Part shown: positions 47,084 through 58,112 of the stretch, in pieces
Position numbering within the stretch: position 1 is the first letter of the stretch
Layout of the letters: each line of letters starts with the position of its first letter
Origin: Flaccisagitta enflata
Taxonomy: Eukaryota; Chaetognatha; Sagittoidea; Aphragmophora
Reading direction: 5' to 3'
Assembly (NCBI GenBank): GCA_965153355.1
Contig: OZ231126.1
Span: 11,222,001-11,286,000 of the forward strand
DNA length: 64,000 nt
Translations under genes and position numbers: made by a program
The notes under the pieces: model-generated
The model's database searches: none
What the model saw: only the letters and a program-made list of their open reading frames with translations
Told to the model about the DNA's origin: nothing

Positions 47084-47426
47084 CTGTCGAAGAGAAAAAC
47101 AGATTAACAAAGGAATATCTGTCTTAGTTCGTAAATTTATGCATAATCATGGCATCGAATCAATCACTGAATCAGTCAATTGACATCATTCTTTCAAAAC
47201 AGCTTTTTGTGTACTTGTCGTAACTAACTGATGGATAGGTTGATCTTGATGGATCAACAGATGGATAGATTTACAATAACAGATAGAAAGACGTTTAGAA
47301 AAAAACGATGCATTTAAATAAAATGATATAATGCAAAGCTGTGATGTTGCATAAATAAACGCCAGGTCGGGTCATGCGATGCAGTGTCATACTGTGTCAA
47401 TACCATCATACTGGTATGAATCATAC

Positions 47427-47508
47427 CTGTGATATCGCGTGTATGGAAGCCATGTCAAATCCTTTTATGCCTTCCTCTGCTAAAGCGGATAGACGCGGAG
47501 ACACTTTT
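47427..47508 (-). CDS. dynein-heavy-chain-like exon 3
   Basis: 82 nt with acceptor GCCGCATCAG and donor CACAG|GTATGA. One base completes the split codon (AG+A, Arg) from the exon at 47938. The exon then reads KVSPRLSALAEEGIKGFDMA and SIHAISQ, joining the next exon in phase 0. Confidence 0.65.
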
Positions 47509-47589
47509 CTGATGCGGCCGAAAAGAGACAATAAATAAGAGAAGTGAAACTACATCGCGGATTTTCATTATGGAAAATCGTCCGTTTAC

Positions 47590-47935
47590 TTATGCTCTAT
47601 CTTGCATTTTCATTCCATCCACCTTGCATCCGCTTTGCATCTGTTTTGCACCTACCTAGCATTTACATCGCATGTGATGTGCATCTACATTGCATTTACT
47701 TTTCATCTGCCTTACAACCGCTTTGCATTTCCTATTATCTAACTTGATCTACCGTGCATCTGCTTTGCTTCTACCTTGCATCTACCATGCATCTACTTTG
47801 CTTCTATCACGCATCTGCTTTGCTTCTACCGTGCATCTACTTTGCTTCTAACCTGCATCTACCATGCATCTGTTTGATTTTAACTTGCATCTGCTTTGCT
47901 TCTACCGTGCATCTGTTTGCTTTTAACTTGCATCT
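47590..47935. repeat. 22-bp-type minisatellite in a dynein-like intron
   Basis: Imperfect repeats of TTTGCTTCTACCTTGCATCT and shorter CTTGCATCTAC variants run about 350 bp within the intron and end at the exon border. Confidence 0.85.
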
Positions 47936-47937
47936 AC

Positions 47938-48032
47938 CTGGGATCAACTTCGACGATTTTCGTTCTCATGTTTTCCGTGCCAATTTGGTGCATCTCTTTC
48001 TTTATGGATCGCCAACATGTCAGGTTCTTTAC
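47938..48032 (-). CDS. dynein-heavy-chain-like exon 2
   Basis: 95 nt with acceptor TTGATAATAG and donor CCCAG|GTAGAT. It reads VKNLTCWRSIKKEMHQIG through KIVEVDP, leaving two bases. Dynein heavy chains have 'W...K..M.D..F...L...D' just after the AV.ILLG segment, and this fits in order and spacing. Confidence 0.65.
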
Positions 48033-48226
48033 CTATTATCAATATCAATGATGTATCATATTATCATCAAAATGTTTGTCGTTACATATATAATAAAACA
48101 TTTAGCAAACGTTCATTTGAATACCAGTCGTCGAGAGAAGCCCGGTTGAGAATCAATATAATCGCATAAGTGCCATTCAAAACAACGAATGGAGGGATAT
48201 AAAGATCATAAGGATTTTAATTTTAC

Positions 48227-48301
48227 CTCTACGCCGAGAAGGATGAGAACCGCTCGCAAAACTGTTTGCACTCCCTGCGGCGGACGCACGTAACTGAATA
48301 C
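48227..48301 (-). CDS. dynein-heavy-chain-like exon 1 seen
   Basis: 75 nt with acceptor TCTCTGGTCAG and donor GTAGAG|GTAAAA. It reads VFSYVRPPQGVQTVLRAV then LILLGVE. The pattern SY..PP..V..V..AV.ILLG is the conserved block at the base of the dynein stalk, ahead of the microtubule-binding tip. All four exons chain in consistent phase (0, 0, 2, 0), giving about 101 residues. The upstream stalk and motor exons must lie to the right, beyond the repeat-filled intron, but were not found. Whether it is axonemal, cytoplasmic or a divergent dynein-domain protein cannot be said. Confidence 0.7.
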
Positions 48302-48505
48302 CTGACCAGAGAAGAAACATTCAAATTGCTTCGAAATCATAGGGCAAAAAAAAAAAAAACAACAACAGAATAAACAAAACAAAAAAAAAAACAGAAGAGC
48401 AAACCAAAAACAAAAACAATGCCATATACACGACTAATAAGAAGTCGAACGCGGTTTAGCAGGGGCGGGAATGCTTTGAAATCAACATCTCCTTCAGTTA
48501 CCAAT

Positions 48506-48509
<4 letters not shown>

Positions 48510-48594
<85 letters not shown>
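48510..48594. repeat. (GA)n microsatellite
   Basis: GA array followed by GACAGACAG. Confidence 0.97.
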
Positions 48595-48602
<8 letters not shown>

Positions 48603-48633
48603 GGGGGAGAAAGAGACAGAGAGAAAAACAGAG

Positions 48634-48941
48634 AACAAGGCCAAGTGAAGGCCAATAAATGCGCCTCGCTTGATTAAGATTTTGTGAATGAACGTTTTTG
48701 ATGAATGAATGAATGAATGAATGAATGAATGATTGAATGAATGAGTGAATGAATGAATGAATACGAATGTGGTGAGGCATGAAAGGTGATAGGAATGAAG
48801 AAATACGTCAGAATCAGCCGTTTTGCGCATTTCAAACGTTTGCGTGACCGACCAACCAACCAACCGACCAACCGACCGACCGACCGACCAACCGACCGAC
48901 GGACATGACCTCTTATAGAAGTGCGAGGACGTACTTAAAAA
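48634..48941 (-). mobile_element. hairpin-head/GTCY element with (GAAT)n core
   Basis: The tail AACAAGGCCAAGTGAAGGCC plus AATAAATGCGCCTCGC. The core is (GAAT)n (about 48700-48765), then GTTTGCGTGACCGACCAACC and a CGAC/CAAC array. The head CCTCTTATAG plus hairpin AAGTGCGAGGACGTACTT (48919-48936, one mismatch). It is the tail subtype of 13701-14574 with a different minisatellite. Confidence 0.82.
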
Positions 48942-48948
48942 CATGTAA

Positions 48949-49122
48949 CACAGGGTTATCGTTGCGGACAGGTGGACAAGGGCATCCAACGCCCATCCAC
49001 ACCCCAACCCCCACAAACAAGCATCTAGACCACTTTTTTTCCACTTGGACGGACAGACGGATCAACAGTCTAATGGATGGACTGACATACAAAGCTTCTC
49101 ATGGAGTTCGGAGTTGAAATGA
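48949..49122 (-). mobile_element. degenerate hairpin-head/GTCY element, abutting the previous one
   Basis: The tail CACAGGGTTATCGTTGCGGA plus CAGGTGGACAAGGGCATCCA. A GGACGGACAGACGGATCAAC array and a decayed head (CATGGAGTTCGGAGTTGAAA) follow. Confidence 0.65.
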
Positions 49123-49689
49123 GAGAGACTGTGCCGCCAGGATGCACAATTATCACCTGGGACATTTCAAAGTTCAAATAGACTCGATTCCTCGGTTTTT
49201 GGGAAACCGCGAAAAATGCGGAAAAATAAAAAAAGATTAAAAAAATCATAGCTCCAAAACTATTGATCGCACAGAATTCTGCTTAGTGTCACCTGAAAGA
49301 GGAGAATTAGCTCTTTCTTAGCTATCAATTTCATGCGTAGTCCCATTCTGCCCCCAAAATGCACCAACTTGCTCAAGCGCCTCATGAGAAAAAGGGAAAT
49401 CCAAATAACTCTGCAGGACTCATAAAGACCGAAGGGACTTCGTCTCTTCGACTTTTTTCCAAACTAATGCGCAGATTCTGGAGCAGCGAGAAGGATGGAA
49501 TCTAGAGCAAAGTTCGCATCAAAACCTAATTTGCATATTGCAGTAAAACAAAAACACTGTCAAAATACAAGAAAGCCAATTGCATTTTTACTTAAACTTG
49601 TTATGTAGGTATTTTCTTGAGCTCACTAGAGGAAAAATCTTTTCAAAAGAAAAACATACTAGTAGAGAAATCATATCACTGTCGTCAAC
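49123..49689. other. non-coding, nothing recognised
   Basis: No supported gene is seen. Confidence 0.4.
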
Positions 49690-50688
49690 AATTTTTTCCC
49701 AAGTCGATTTTTTCTTCTTCAAATCAGTGGAACAAATCATAGTTTTGAAGATGTCACATGTGGAGTACCACAAGGTTCTATCTTAGGTCCCTTGTTGTTT
49801 CTCATGTACATTAATGACGAGCATAGAAGTGTTGATTGTCGTTTAGCACTATATGCCGACGACTCGGCTTTAATCTTTTCTCACACAGATGCGTCGGTAA
49901 TCTCGGAAAAATTAAGTCGTGAGCTTTCTTGTTGTAAGTCCTGGCTTATAGACAACAAGTTATCTTTGCACATCGGTAAGACAGAATGTATTCTATTTGG
50001 TACTAGTCGGAGGCTAAAAAGAGTTGGTGATTTTGACATAACATGTGATGGGTCTTTTGTTAAACGAGTGTCCTCAGTAAAATATCTCATTGTACAATTG
50101 GACCAATTTTTCAATTTTTCTGAACATGCTTTAGAATTGACGAAGAAATGTGCTGGCCGTATTGCTTTTCTCTATCGCAATTTCTCCTGTCTTAACGAAG
50201 AATGTCGTAGAATTTTGTGCAATGCTTTGATACAACCTCACTTAGACTATTGCTGCTCCTCTTGGTACGAATCTCTCAGCCGGCAATTCAAGGACAAGCT
50301 TGATGTCGTAAAAAGACGTATGGTAAAGCTAGTCTACTCAAAGAGTCATTTTTATCATGTTAGCGCGGCCAATCTGAAAAGTCTTTCTTGGATGTCTGTT
50401 AGCGATCGCGTTAGATATTTTAAACTGGTACATGTATTTAAAATCAAATTGGGTCATGCGCCTGATTACTTGTCACTTGATTTTAAACCAATTAGGCAGA
50501 CTCATGCTTACAATACTCGTCACAGTTCCCTCAACTATTTCATTTCGAAGGAACTTGCTAATTCTTCAAAATCTTTTGCCTTTTCTGCCATCAAACATTG
50601 GAACTGTCTCCCCGAGTCACTGAAATCACTTGAATCTCTTACTTGTTTCAAAAAAAGGCTCAAGCAACAGATCTTGTCTTCCTACTAG
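49690..50688 (+). pseudogene. CR1-like non-LTR reverse transcriptase, C-terminal part
   Basis: The open frame enters at about 49690, reads CGVPQGSILGPLLFLMYIND (RT motif B region), LYADDSALIF (motif C, YADD at about 49852-49863) and KTECILFGTSRR. It then has the thumb and C-terminal domain (LIQPHLDYCCSSWY, NTRHSS) typical of CR1/Jockey-group elements, ending at a TAG at 50686. Motifs A and earlier and the endonuclease are absent, so the copy is 5'-truncated. The frame is otherwise intact over ~300 codons, which implies a young insertion. Such RTs prime cDNA synthesis at the target. Confidence 0.88.
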
Positions 50689-50974
50689 TCTACACCTGAT
50701 AAAAGGCTTGTTTTTACACCTACGGCTATTAGTCTTTCGTCATACGTCTCATATTTTTACTCTTGCGATTGTTATGGTTTCGATTTTTTTTTTCTTTAAT
50801 GTTCTGAAACTTTTATTCTTACAATTGTTAACGCCTTATTTTTACGTGTTTTTTTTTCTTAATGGACCCCATTGGAAATAAGTCTTGTGACTTTATGGGC
50901 TATCCATCGATCTTAAAAGAGCTTCGCTTAAACGTTGTGCTTTTATATCGTAAAATAAATTCATTCATTCATTC
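50689..50974 (+). mobile_element. 3' UTR and (ATTC)n tail of the CR1-like element
   Basis: The untranslated end with GGACCCCATTGGAAATAAG and GGGCTATCCATCG finishes in ATTCATTCATTCATTC. The same end stands alone at 11982-12104. Confidence 0.85.
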
Positions 50975-51459
50975 AAAACAAGTTTAAGTGTGCGAAATGG
51001 TCTTAATGAAGTCACCCGTAGAAGCTCACACGGTCGAGTGAGAAATCAATTGACTTCGTCTACGTACAGCCTCCGTAGTGTTGGCTATTCGAACATGGTC
51101 ATGCCCGTTGCTAGCCTCAGTCATCAAGTTCTCGAGGCGAATGAAAATAATGCGAAATCTCTTTTTTGAATTTGATATTGACATGCGCGTAGACTACCTG
51201 AGGTAGTCAATGATCGAGTCTTTGGAGGAGGTGTCTTCTAGTAAATAGTACCTCGACTATGCATTGAATGTTCATGGTCATGATTTCCAGTCTCAAATTC
51301 TCCAGACTCATCGCCCGCCCAAGCTTGTCTTCCACGCGCAACATTCGGGCTTTCGTTCTGCATTGTTAGTAATGAATGAAGTCACTGATTTGGATCTGTT
51401 GCATTGAGCTCATCTTTCAGTTAATAGATACGTTTTCGAAATGTCTGTCTGTCTGTCTC

Positions 51460-51494
51460 AGTGATTCACATGGTGAGTCACCATGTGAATCACT
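51460..51494. other. perfect 35-nt inverted repeat
   Basis: AGTGATTCACATGGTGA, one G, then its exact reverse complement (17-bp arms). It follows a (GTCT)n run at 51443-51458. Confidence 0.9.
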
Positions 51495-52800
51495 GTCATA
51501 TCGATACTCTTATCCTCCAGCATGTCTATCTATCAGTCTGTCTATCACCTCGACTAGTACCCGTCTTTCAGTCTACTCTAGGATTTAGGCATAGCCGACG
51601 CGGAGTCTTGAGCGCGTGATACCGAGTGATAATGCAACCAGTATTACCAGCAGACATAATGGTGCTGCACTGCTATCTGCTTGCCGCGCGGCATGAAATA
51701 TCTAGGTCCCTTTGTTCCCTTACTCCCTTTCCGCGTCGGGAGACAAAATGATGCTAGGAACAAGCGGTCAAATTTCAGCTTTGATATCGTTTTTTTTGCT
51801 TTAAACAGAGCACAATTGGTATTGGGAGTAAAACGATTCTGTCTAGAATGTTTGTTATCACTCATATTTGCTCGTTTGCATATTCATCTGGCCAATCATC
51901 AGTCAAAAAAATAAGAGAAAATTTGACAGAGAATAATAATCTTGCTTCAAGAACATTAATTAGCGTGTATAAAACATACGACTGCGATATGCAAATGAGT
52001 ATTTCGTCAACCAGTTTTAACGTGTTAGAGACGAAATCCGAACAGTTTCAAGAAGGTGAAATATACGGCAAGCGCTACCGCGGAATTTGTCAAATTTACA
52101 CAGCGACAGAAAGCTAGTGCAGGCTAAATCGAAAATCTGGTGTTCGGCTCTGCGCCTAACAAAAAAGAAGCCACAGGCACAGCCGTGTCTGTAATGGTCT
52201 CATTCGTTCTTCCCTCTTTTCTTTTTCTTTCCTCCTTCTGCCCTTCCTTGCTTGCTTGCTTGCTTTCTTCCTCTCTTCCTCCTTTCTTTCACCATTACGA
52301 TAACCCTCTTGGGCCCTTGGCCGCCCGTATCTGCCACTTTATGGCGCTTACCTACCGCGTAGCATTGCTACCATATGTGATCGGCACCTCTGCCTACCCT
52401 ACCTGCTTACCATGCTACACTTAATCGGCACCTCTGCTTACCTGGCGGTGACTAATTTTGACAAATAAAGGCGATGCGTTGCCTTGAGCGGGGTGACTCA
52501 TCTACTTATCCATCAATCAACCAAGCAATCAATTAATCGATAAATTGTACCCGGCAGTGACTCTTTGAGACAGACAAAGGCGATGCGCTGCCTTGAGCGC
52601 GTTTTCCATTTCATCAACAACGTTGTTTTGCGCCGCCGCGTCGAGGCGCTGATCTACTTGAATTCGGCCCAAAGTCTCTTTTACCTTGGATAAAAAATTG
52701 ATAAATCATTAAATGATTATCACTAAGGTTGTTTCTTAGCCTAACAATTATTAACGAAAAGTCCTAGGAAAGTTCTCTATCTAGCTCAAAATCATGCATA
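51495..52800. other. non-coding; short direct repeat near 52460 and 52570
   Basis: GACAAATAAAGGCGATGCGT and CTTGAGCG at 52458-52490 recur as GACAAAGGCGATGCGCTGCC at 52574-52600. No gene is supported. Confidence 0.5.
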
Positions 52801-53420
52801 AAGATACTTAAAGATAGTTTATGAAAAAAAAATTGCCATAGGACCCCTAATTATGGCCGCCACCCACCCCTTTCCCCATAATAAAGTACAGTAGATCTCA
52901 TCTAGACTTGAGATAACGGGGACAAGTATTGTAAGAAAACAAATGAAGCCAGGGGAGTGATATTTCAAACATAGACTAATAACGGGATGCTTTATTGCCC
53001 ATGATAGCTGGTTGCCATGGAAACACATTTCCATGTATTCTCGCTAAACGAGCGACATTCTTACAGAACATACTGTGGGAAAGTTGTAGCAAATTTTATT
53101 TTAAGCAATGTTCCCTAAAAAAATCTCTCAAAATATTGATACTTTGGCAAGAATACATGGAAATGTGTTTCCATGGCAACCAGCTATCATGGGGAATTAA
53201 TCATCCTTTGATTAGTCTATGATTCAAATATCGCTCCCCTGCCTTCATTTTTCTTTCCACAATGCTTGCCCCTCAAGTCTAGACGAGATCTACTGTATAG
53301 GAAACCTTGGAGGCCAAAATCCATCCCATTTTCTATGGGATATGAGGGGGGGGTGGCGGCCATAGTTTATAGGTGTCCTATGGCTAAATTTTTTTCGCGG
53401 GCCATCTTTACTATCTAGGA
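52800..53420. mobile_element. ~600-bp foldback element
   Basis: TTGCCATAGGACCCCTAATT and ATGGCCGCCACCCACCCC on the left pair with GGTGGCGGCCATAGTTTATA and GGTGTCCTATGGCTAAA on the right. Inner arms (GATAGCTGGTTGCCATGGAA against TTCCATGGCAACCAGCTATC) lie at about 53003-53022 and 53171-53190. No coding sequence is present. Confidence 0.85.
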
Positions 53421-54060
53421 AATATGTTTAGCAGCACCTTTAAAGAGAGATATCTCAACTTTTTGTTTAGATAAATGCAAAAAAATCATGAGCATTTTAA
53501 TCTACGTCAAAAAATCTACAATCTGAGTTCAATCTCGTCTCTGTGCATCAAATCGTTTAGAAATGCCATTAGTATGAAGTTGATCAAGTAGTTTGAAAAA
53601 TGGCAAAAATAATGGGACTCCTACCCTTCCATCTTTGAAATTCTCTCAAATTTTACCAAAAGATGATAGATATGCGGATTTCACCTCTGGTTAGCTCATG
53701 AGCTCTAGTTTAATAATCTCATGGATTTTAAGTCAGATTTGAAAAGAGGAGTAGCTCAATTTTGCAGTCAAAATAACCAAGAAATCTACTGATTTCACCA
53801 CAACCACCTCTTGGTTGTGATAAACAAACCAAACTCGCGGTCCCTAAATTGGATTTAAGATTGTTTTTCTCTTTTGTTCCAGTTATTATAAATACAAAAA
53901 TAACAAAAAACAATCAGATACAAGAATTTTGTGCACATGAAGGGGGAAAACATACCGGCAACCGTAAGTGCTGCTAAACTTTTTTCCTAGATAGTATGCA
54001 TGATTATGAGCTATATCCCTCTGATAGAGAACTTTCCTATAACTCTGTGTGATTTGTTGT
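53421..54060. other. non-coding, nothing recognised
   Basis: No supported gene is seen. Confidence 0.4.
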
Positions 54061-54091
54061 TATGCTATCGTTTCTGTTGTTGTTATTGTTT

Positions 54092-54123
<32 letters not shown>

Positions 54124-54149
54124 GGTGTTGTTGTTGTTGTTATTGTTTT

Positions 54150-54200
<51 letters not shown>

Positions 54201-54240
54201 GGTGTTGTTGTTGTTGTTGTTATGGTGTTGTTGTTTTTGT
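54061..54240. repeat. (GTT)n array
   Basis: GTT triplets interrupted by GTTATTG and TGG. Confidence 0.93.
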
Positions 54241-54448
54241 CTCTATGTAGCTGCGGCTATGAGAACAAAATCGCTTCAGCTTACCGTCTTTTGATCAGCG
54301 GGGTCCATCATTATTTTTCGGTTGACATAGTTGTTCTGAATCACGTTGTTTATTTGACCTTCATTTTCCGCCAAAAGTGCCACCTAAAACAAAATACGTT
54401 ATCAATAAAAACAACCGTTCGTTCGGTCGTTCTTGCCTCTTGCCTCAC

Positions 54449-54843
<395 letters not shown>

Positions 54844-54844
54844 C

Positions 54845-55042
54845 CTGTAAGTACAATTTGGCTTGCACGGCTTTATTTTCCTCCTCGATCGCTTCTTCCT
54901 CTAGCCTCTTCAACTTTTCCTTCCTCCTCCTCTTTTCCATTTCCGCTTCTTCTTGAAGGCAGAGTAAATTTCGCCTCAAATCTTCCAACTTTAATTCCGC
55001 GTTTTCCACGAGAATCGAATCCGCGGCGCTCATCCCTTCCTT
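54845..55042 (-). CDS. coiled-coil exon of an unrecognised gene
   Basis: 198 nt, starting after GTGTAAG and ending TTACAG|GTGTGT. It encodes a strongly charged heptad-type helix: MSAADSILVENAELKLEDLR, EEAEMEKRRRKEKLKRLEEE and NKAVQAKLYLQ. Acceptor quality is weak and the frame is open further upstream, so the 5' border is uncertain. It probably belongs with the exon at 55556-55683, although the phases (2 then 0) require either an exon between or another border. Confidence 0.55.
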
Positions 55043-55099
55043 CTTACACCTAAGGCACAAGTTACAATCGTTATCAATCTTGTGCAAAAAGGTTGATGT

Positions 55100-55195
55100 C
55101 TCGGTCCGTCGGTTGGTCCATCAGCCGGTAACATTCTCGGAATGAGTGTGTTTTTTCTAATTACTGTCCTTGGCTCCTTGCCCAACTGTCATTCA
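55100..55195 (+). mobile_element. fragment of hairpin-headed family, followed by (ATTC)n
   Basis: GTCTCGGTCCGTCGGTTGGTCC and a weak tail (CTTGCCCAACTGTCATTC) run into 350 bp of degenerate ATTC/ATTCA repeats (55190-55550). Confidence 0.5.
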
Positions 55196-55555
55196 TTCAT
55201 TCATTCTCTTTATTACTCACTCACCATCTCTTCCCTTATTTCACTCATTAATTACTCATTCATTCTCTCACCTCACCACCACATTCATTCATTCATTTTC
55301 TCACATTCTAATCACCAAATTCATTCATTCAAACCTTCATCAATTTCAGTCATTTATTCTTTCATTCATTTTCTCGCTTACTCACCATCTCATCTCCTTC
55401 GCTTATTCATTCATTGATTCGTTCCTTCATCGATTCATTGATTGATTCCTTCATTCACTTACCCTCTCACTACCACCATTCATTCATTCATTCACTCATT
55501 CATTCATTCATTTTTTTCTTCATTCATTCATTCATTCATTCATTGATTCTCTGAC

Positions 55556-55683
55556 CAATACAAAGCGCGATGAAGCATCAGCAGATTTTCCTTTTCAATC
55601 GCTTCGATGAGACTTTGTTCTTCCGGTTTCAGCGTCTTTCCAACTTCGCCCTTCTTTGCCGATATTCGCATTTTTGTCGGCGC
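55556..55683 (-). CDS. exon of the unrecognised minus-strand gene
   Basis: 128 nt with acceptor GATTTGCAG and donor TATTG|GTCAGA. It reads APTKMRISAKKGEVGKTLKP then EEQSLIEAIEKENLLMLHRA, a basic stretch followed by an amphipathic helix. Splice borders and codon composition support coding. I do not recognise the family. Confidence 0.55.
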
Positions 55684-55700
55684 CTGCAAATCAATCGAAT

Positions 55701-55790
55701 TTTTAGATGCGTCCTCGCATCTCTATAATAGGCTGTGTCCGTTAGTTGGTCAGTTGATCGGTTGGTCTGCCGGGTAACGGATACTTGCGT
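55701..55790 (+). mobile_element. solo head of the hairpin-headed family
   Basis: The hairpin AGATGCGTCCTCGCATCT (55705-55722) is followed by CTCTATAATAGGC and a GTTAGTTGGTCAGTTGATCG array. No tail lies nearby. It sits in the intron 18 nt upstream of the exon at 55683 in the gene's orientation. Confidence 0.75.
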
Positions 55791-55888
55791 TGTTTATCGT
55801 TTTTAACTCTTTTCTCAGTGCTTTTCTCATCTTTTTGCATGATAAACATCGCTATGTCTATGGCAACATAACATCGTCGGTTATCGGC

Positions 55889-55988
<100 letters not shown>

Positions 55989-56059
55989 ATTCTGAAACAT
56001 GAAACTAATACGGTAATTGTAAAAGACCTTGTAATATATTTTTCCATCTGCTTCGTTCT

Positions 56060-56610
56060 TCTTCTTGTTTTTGTTATTGATTTTCTTTCCTTTCTTTTCC
56101 ACTGCGACGAAAACCACTTCCGTTTCTTGCGTTGGCGGCGCTTCAACGGCGGCAGAAGGCGTTCTCACGGCTTCTTGAGACGCACGAGGAGCTTCTGTAG
56201 TCTTCGTTGGTCGACGATGCTTCCTTTCCTCCGCTTCCTCTTCCCCTCTTCCTCCTTCTCCGCCGTCTGCATCTCGCCAGTAATCTTCCTTCAGTGGAGG
56301 AGCTTCCCCCTTTGACCCAACGCATCGCCGATCCACTACTGATTGAAACACTTCCTTCTTCACCCCCTCTCCCTCTACGACCTCTTCCTTTTCTATCTCC
56401 TCCCCTTCCTCTCCATTTTCTTCTTCTTCGTCTTCCTCTTGCTCTGCCAGGACGTCGACGGTGTCCAAGATGACGATTCCGGTTTCGTCTCTGATCTCGA
56501 CTCTCTTCAGCTTCTTGTTCGAGTCGATCGTCGAGAGAGGAGGAAGAGGAAGAGGAGGAGGAGCGAAAATGTCATCGCCTTCGCCGTTCACCAATTCGTC
56601 GCTCATTTGC
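56060..56610 (-). CDS. acidic/low-complexity exon of the unrecognised minus-strand gene
   Basis: Preceded by AAATTTTCAG and entered in phase 0 (QMSDELVNGEGDDIFAPPPL). The exon holds a Pro-rich segment, then KKLKRVEIRDETGIVILDTV, then a long Glu/Asp-rich stretch, and a basic end (KKGKKINNKNKKKNEADGK). The 3' border is not clear. The phase agrees with the preceding exon ending CASEALQ. It looks like a disordered, acidic intracellular protein. The function is unknown. Confidence 0.55.
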
Positions 56611-56752
56611 TGAAAATTTGGCGAGGAGCGAAGTTAAGAATAGAGAGAAATATACCAACGTTATCATCGTCAGCATCACCATCAAACAACAACAGAAACA
56701 ACAACAACAACAACCACAACAACAACAACACCACAGAACTTGGTGAACCTGT

Positions 56753-56922
56753 AAAGCCTCAGACGCGCATTGTGATGGAATGTCCTTTTGTTTTTCTTCG
56801 CACTCCTCCAGCAGATCGTTGATGCTGTCAATTCTTCGTCGGCGAGGAGCTCGAAACAAGTCAGATCCCAAACAATTCGTCCGCCAGACAGTCGCCTTCG
56901 ACGGCGTCATCGGACAACGAGG
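56753..56922 (-). CDS. exon of the unrecognised minus-strand gene (PRCP type)
   Basis: Acceptor TGTATGAACAG and donor TTACAG|GTTCAC. It reads PRCPMTPSKATVWRTNCLG, then RAPRRRRIDSINDLLEECEE and KQKDIPSQCASEALQ. The start resembles the short upstream exon at 57173-57250 (RPRSCPTGGRMRRPPT), suggesting exon duplication. Confidence 0.55.
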
Positions 56923-56969
56923 CTGTTCATACAGTCAATCGAAAAATCAATGATAATGATTAATCAGCA

Positions 56970-57250
56970 AATAGCGGTCTGCCGTCAGTGCCTGCTGACG
57001 AACAGGAACTTGGTCGTCGATTGTAAATCAATCAGTCCATCAATCTATCAAATAATCAAACAAAAGAATCTCAACCGTCCCGACTCGGCATCCTGTGTGG
57101 CAGGACCTTGGTCATCGAACATCTTTTAATCAATCGATCATTAAATCAATCAATCTATCTATGAAACTCAACCGTAGGTGGTCTCCTCATTCTGCCTCCC
57201 GTTGGACAGGACCTCGGCCGGCGATCATCAAAGTCTTGATTGGAAAATTC
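56970..57250 (-). CDS. series of short similar exons upstream in the same gene
   Basis: 57173-57250 has acceptor TTCCTGCAG and donor ACG|GTTGAG and reads EFSNQDFDDRRPRSCPTGGR plus MRRPPT. 57076-57122 reads MFDDQGPATQDAESG and ends at the same CGG|TTGAG-type border. A third block near 56975-57022 reads DDQVPVRQQALTAD. They are spaced about 100 bp apart with similar AATCAATC-rich introns. Coding status of the second and third is weaker. Confidence 0.4.
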
Positions 57251-57309
57251 CTGCAAGAATGAAAATGATTTTCCGCTGAATGCTGAACGTTCTTCCGTTC
57301 ATCTGTCTT

Positions 57310-57398
57310 TCTTTTTCTTTCTATTTTTATTGTTTCTTTCTTCTTTTCTGTCTATCTTTCTTTCTTCTTTTCTTTCTATCTTTCGTTCTATCTTTCTT

Positions 57399-57438
<40 letters not shown>

Positions 57439-57480
57439 TTTTTTCTTTCTTTCTTTCTTTCTTTTTTATTCTTTCTTTTA

Positions 57481-57556
<76 letters not shown>
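57310..57556. repeat. (TTTC)n array
   Basis: CTTT tetranucleotide array of about 245 bp with CTAT variants at the left. Confidence 0.95.
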
Positions 57557-57557
<1 letters not shown>

Positions 57558-57593
57558 TTCCTTTGTTTTTCGTTCTACTTATTTTCTTCTTGA

Positions 57594-57652
57594 TTTCCCC
57601 TGACCACCCGCGCTTGACTGGGGTAGCTGTGTAAACGGCCTTGTTTTCTTTC
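57594..57652 (+). mobile_element. solo tail of the hairpin-headed family
   Basis: CCCCTGACCACCCGCGCTTG, ACTGGGGTAGCTGTGTAAAC and GGCCTTGTTTTC follow the (TTTC)n array. No head is seen, so the array may replace the core. Confidence 0.7.
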
Positions 57653-57867
57653 GGTCTACTTTTCTTTCGTCCTCTGTTATCTCTCATCCATATTCACAAC
57701 CTTTTGACGCATTATGAGTTGTTTCTCGAAGACGTTTGATGACGATCTTTTCGCCTTTTCGTCGTCGTGGAAGACAATGATGGTGAAAGGCCTTGGACTT
57801 TCGCCTAAAGGAATAAAAACAAAGACAGTCGTCTCCGCCGTTTCACGGCAGTCCCGGGCCGCCGCCG

Positions 57868-58112
57868 CCGCCGCCGCTCACGCCTCCTCCTAGGTTATAT
57901 CCGGGCTTGTCACCCCCAAACCTGGAAGTGGACATCATCCGGGTCACCCTCAACGCCCGCTGCATCCCGGGTCGGGACCTTTGGGGGGTTTGCCTCATCA
58001 TCATCATCACCCTTTGGGGTCGCCGGGCAGCGGAGGAGGAGAGCCTCCTTTAACGGATCTCAAAGACGGGAATCACTCTCCCAACGACGACGCTTTCATG
58101 CAAAATCTGTAG
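57868..58112 (+). CDS. probable C-terminal exon, Gly/Pro/His-rich
   Basis: From about 57905 one + frame reads TPKPGSGHHPGHPQRPLHPG, a run of five His, then PLTDLKDGNHSPNDDAFMQN and ends LEU-TAG at 58112. Upstream an adjoining frame reads PPPPPPLTPPPRLYPGLSPP, so a one-base slip in the C run near 57914 (or a splice) would join them. TAG is followed at once by G|GTAAGT, a consensus donor. The style is that of the tail of a nuclear regulator, but the family is not recognised. Confidence 0.45.

Noticed and set aside
51644-52424. Several 70-95 codon frames
   Set aside because: No splice-consistent neighbours, no recognisable domain, AT-biased composition; not supported.
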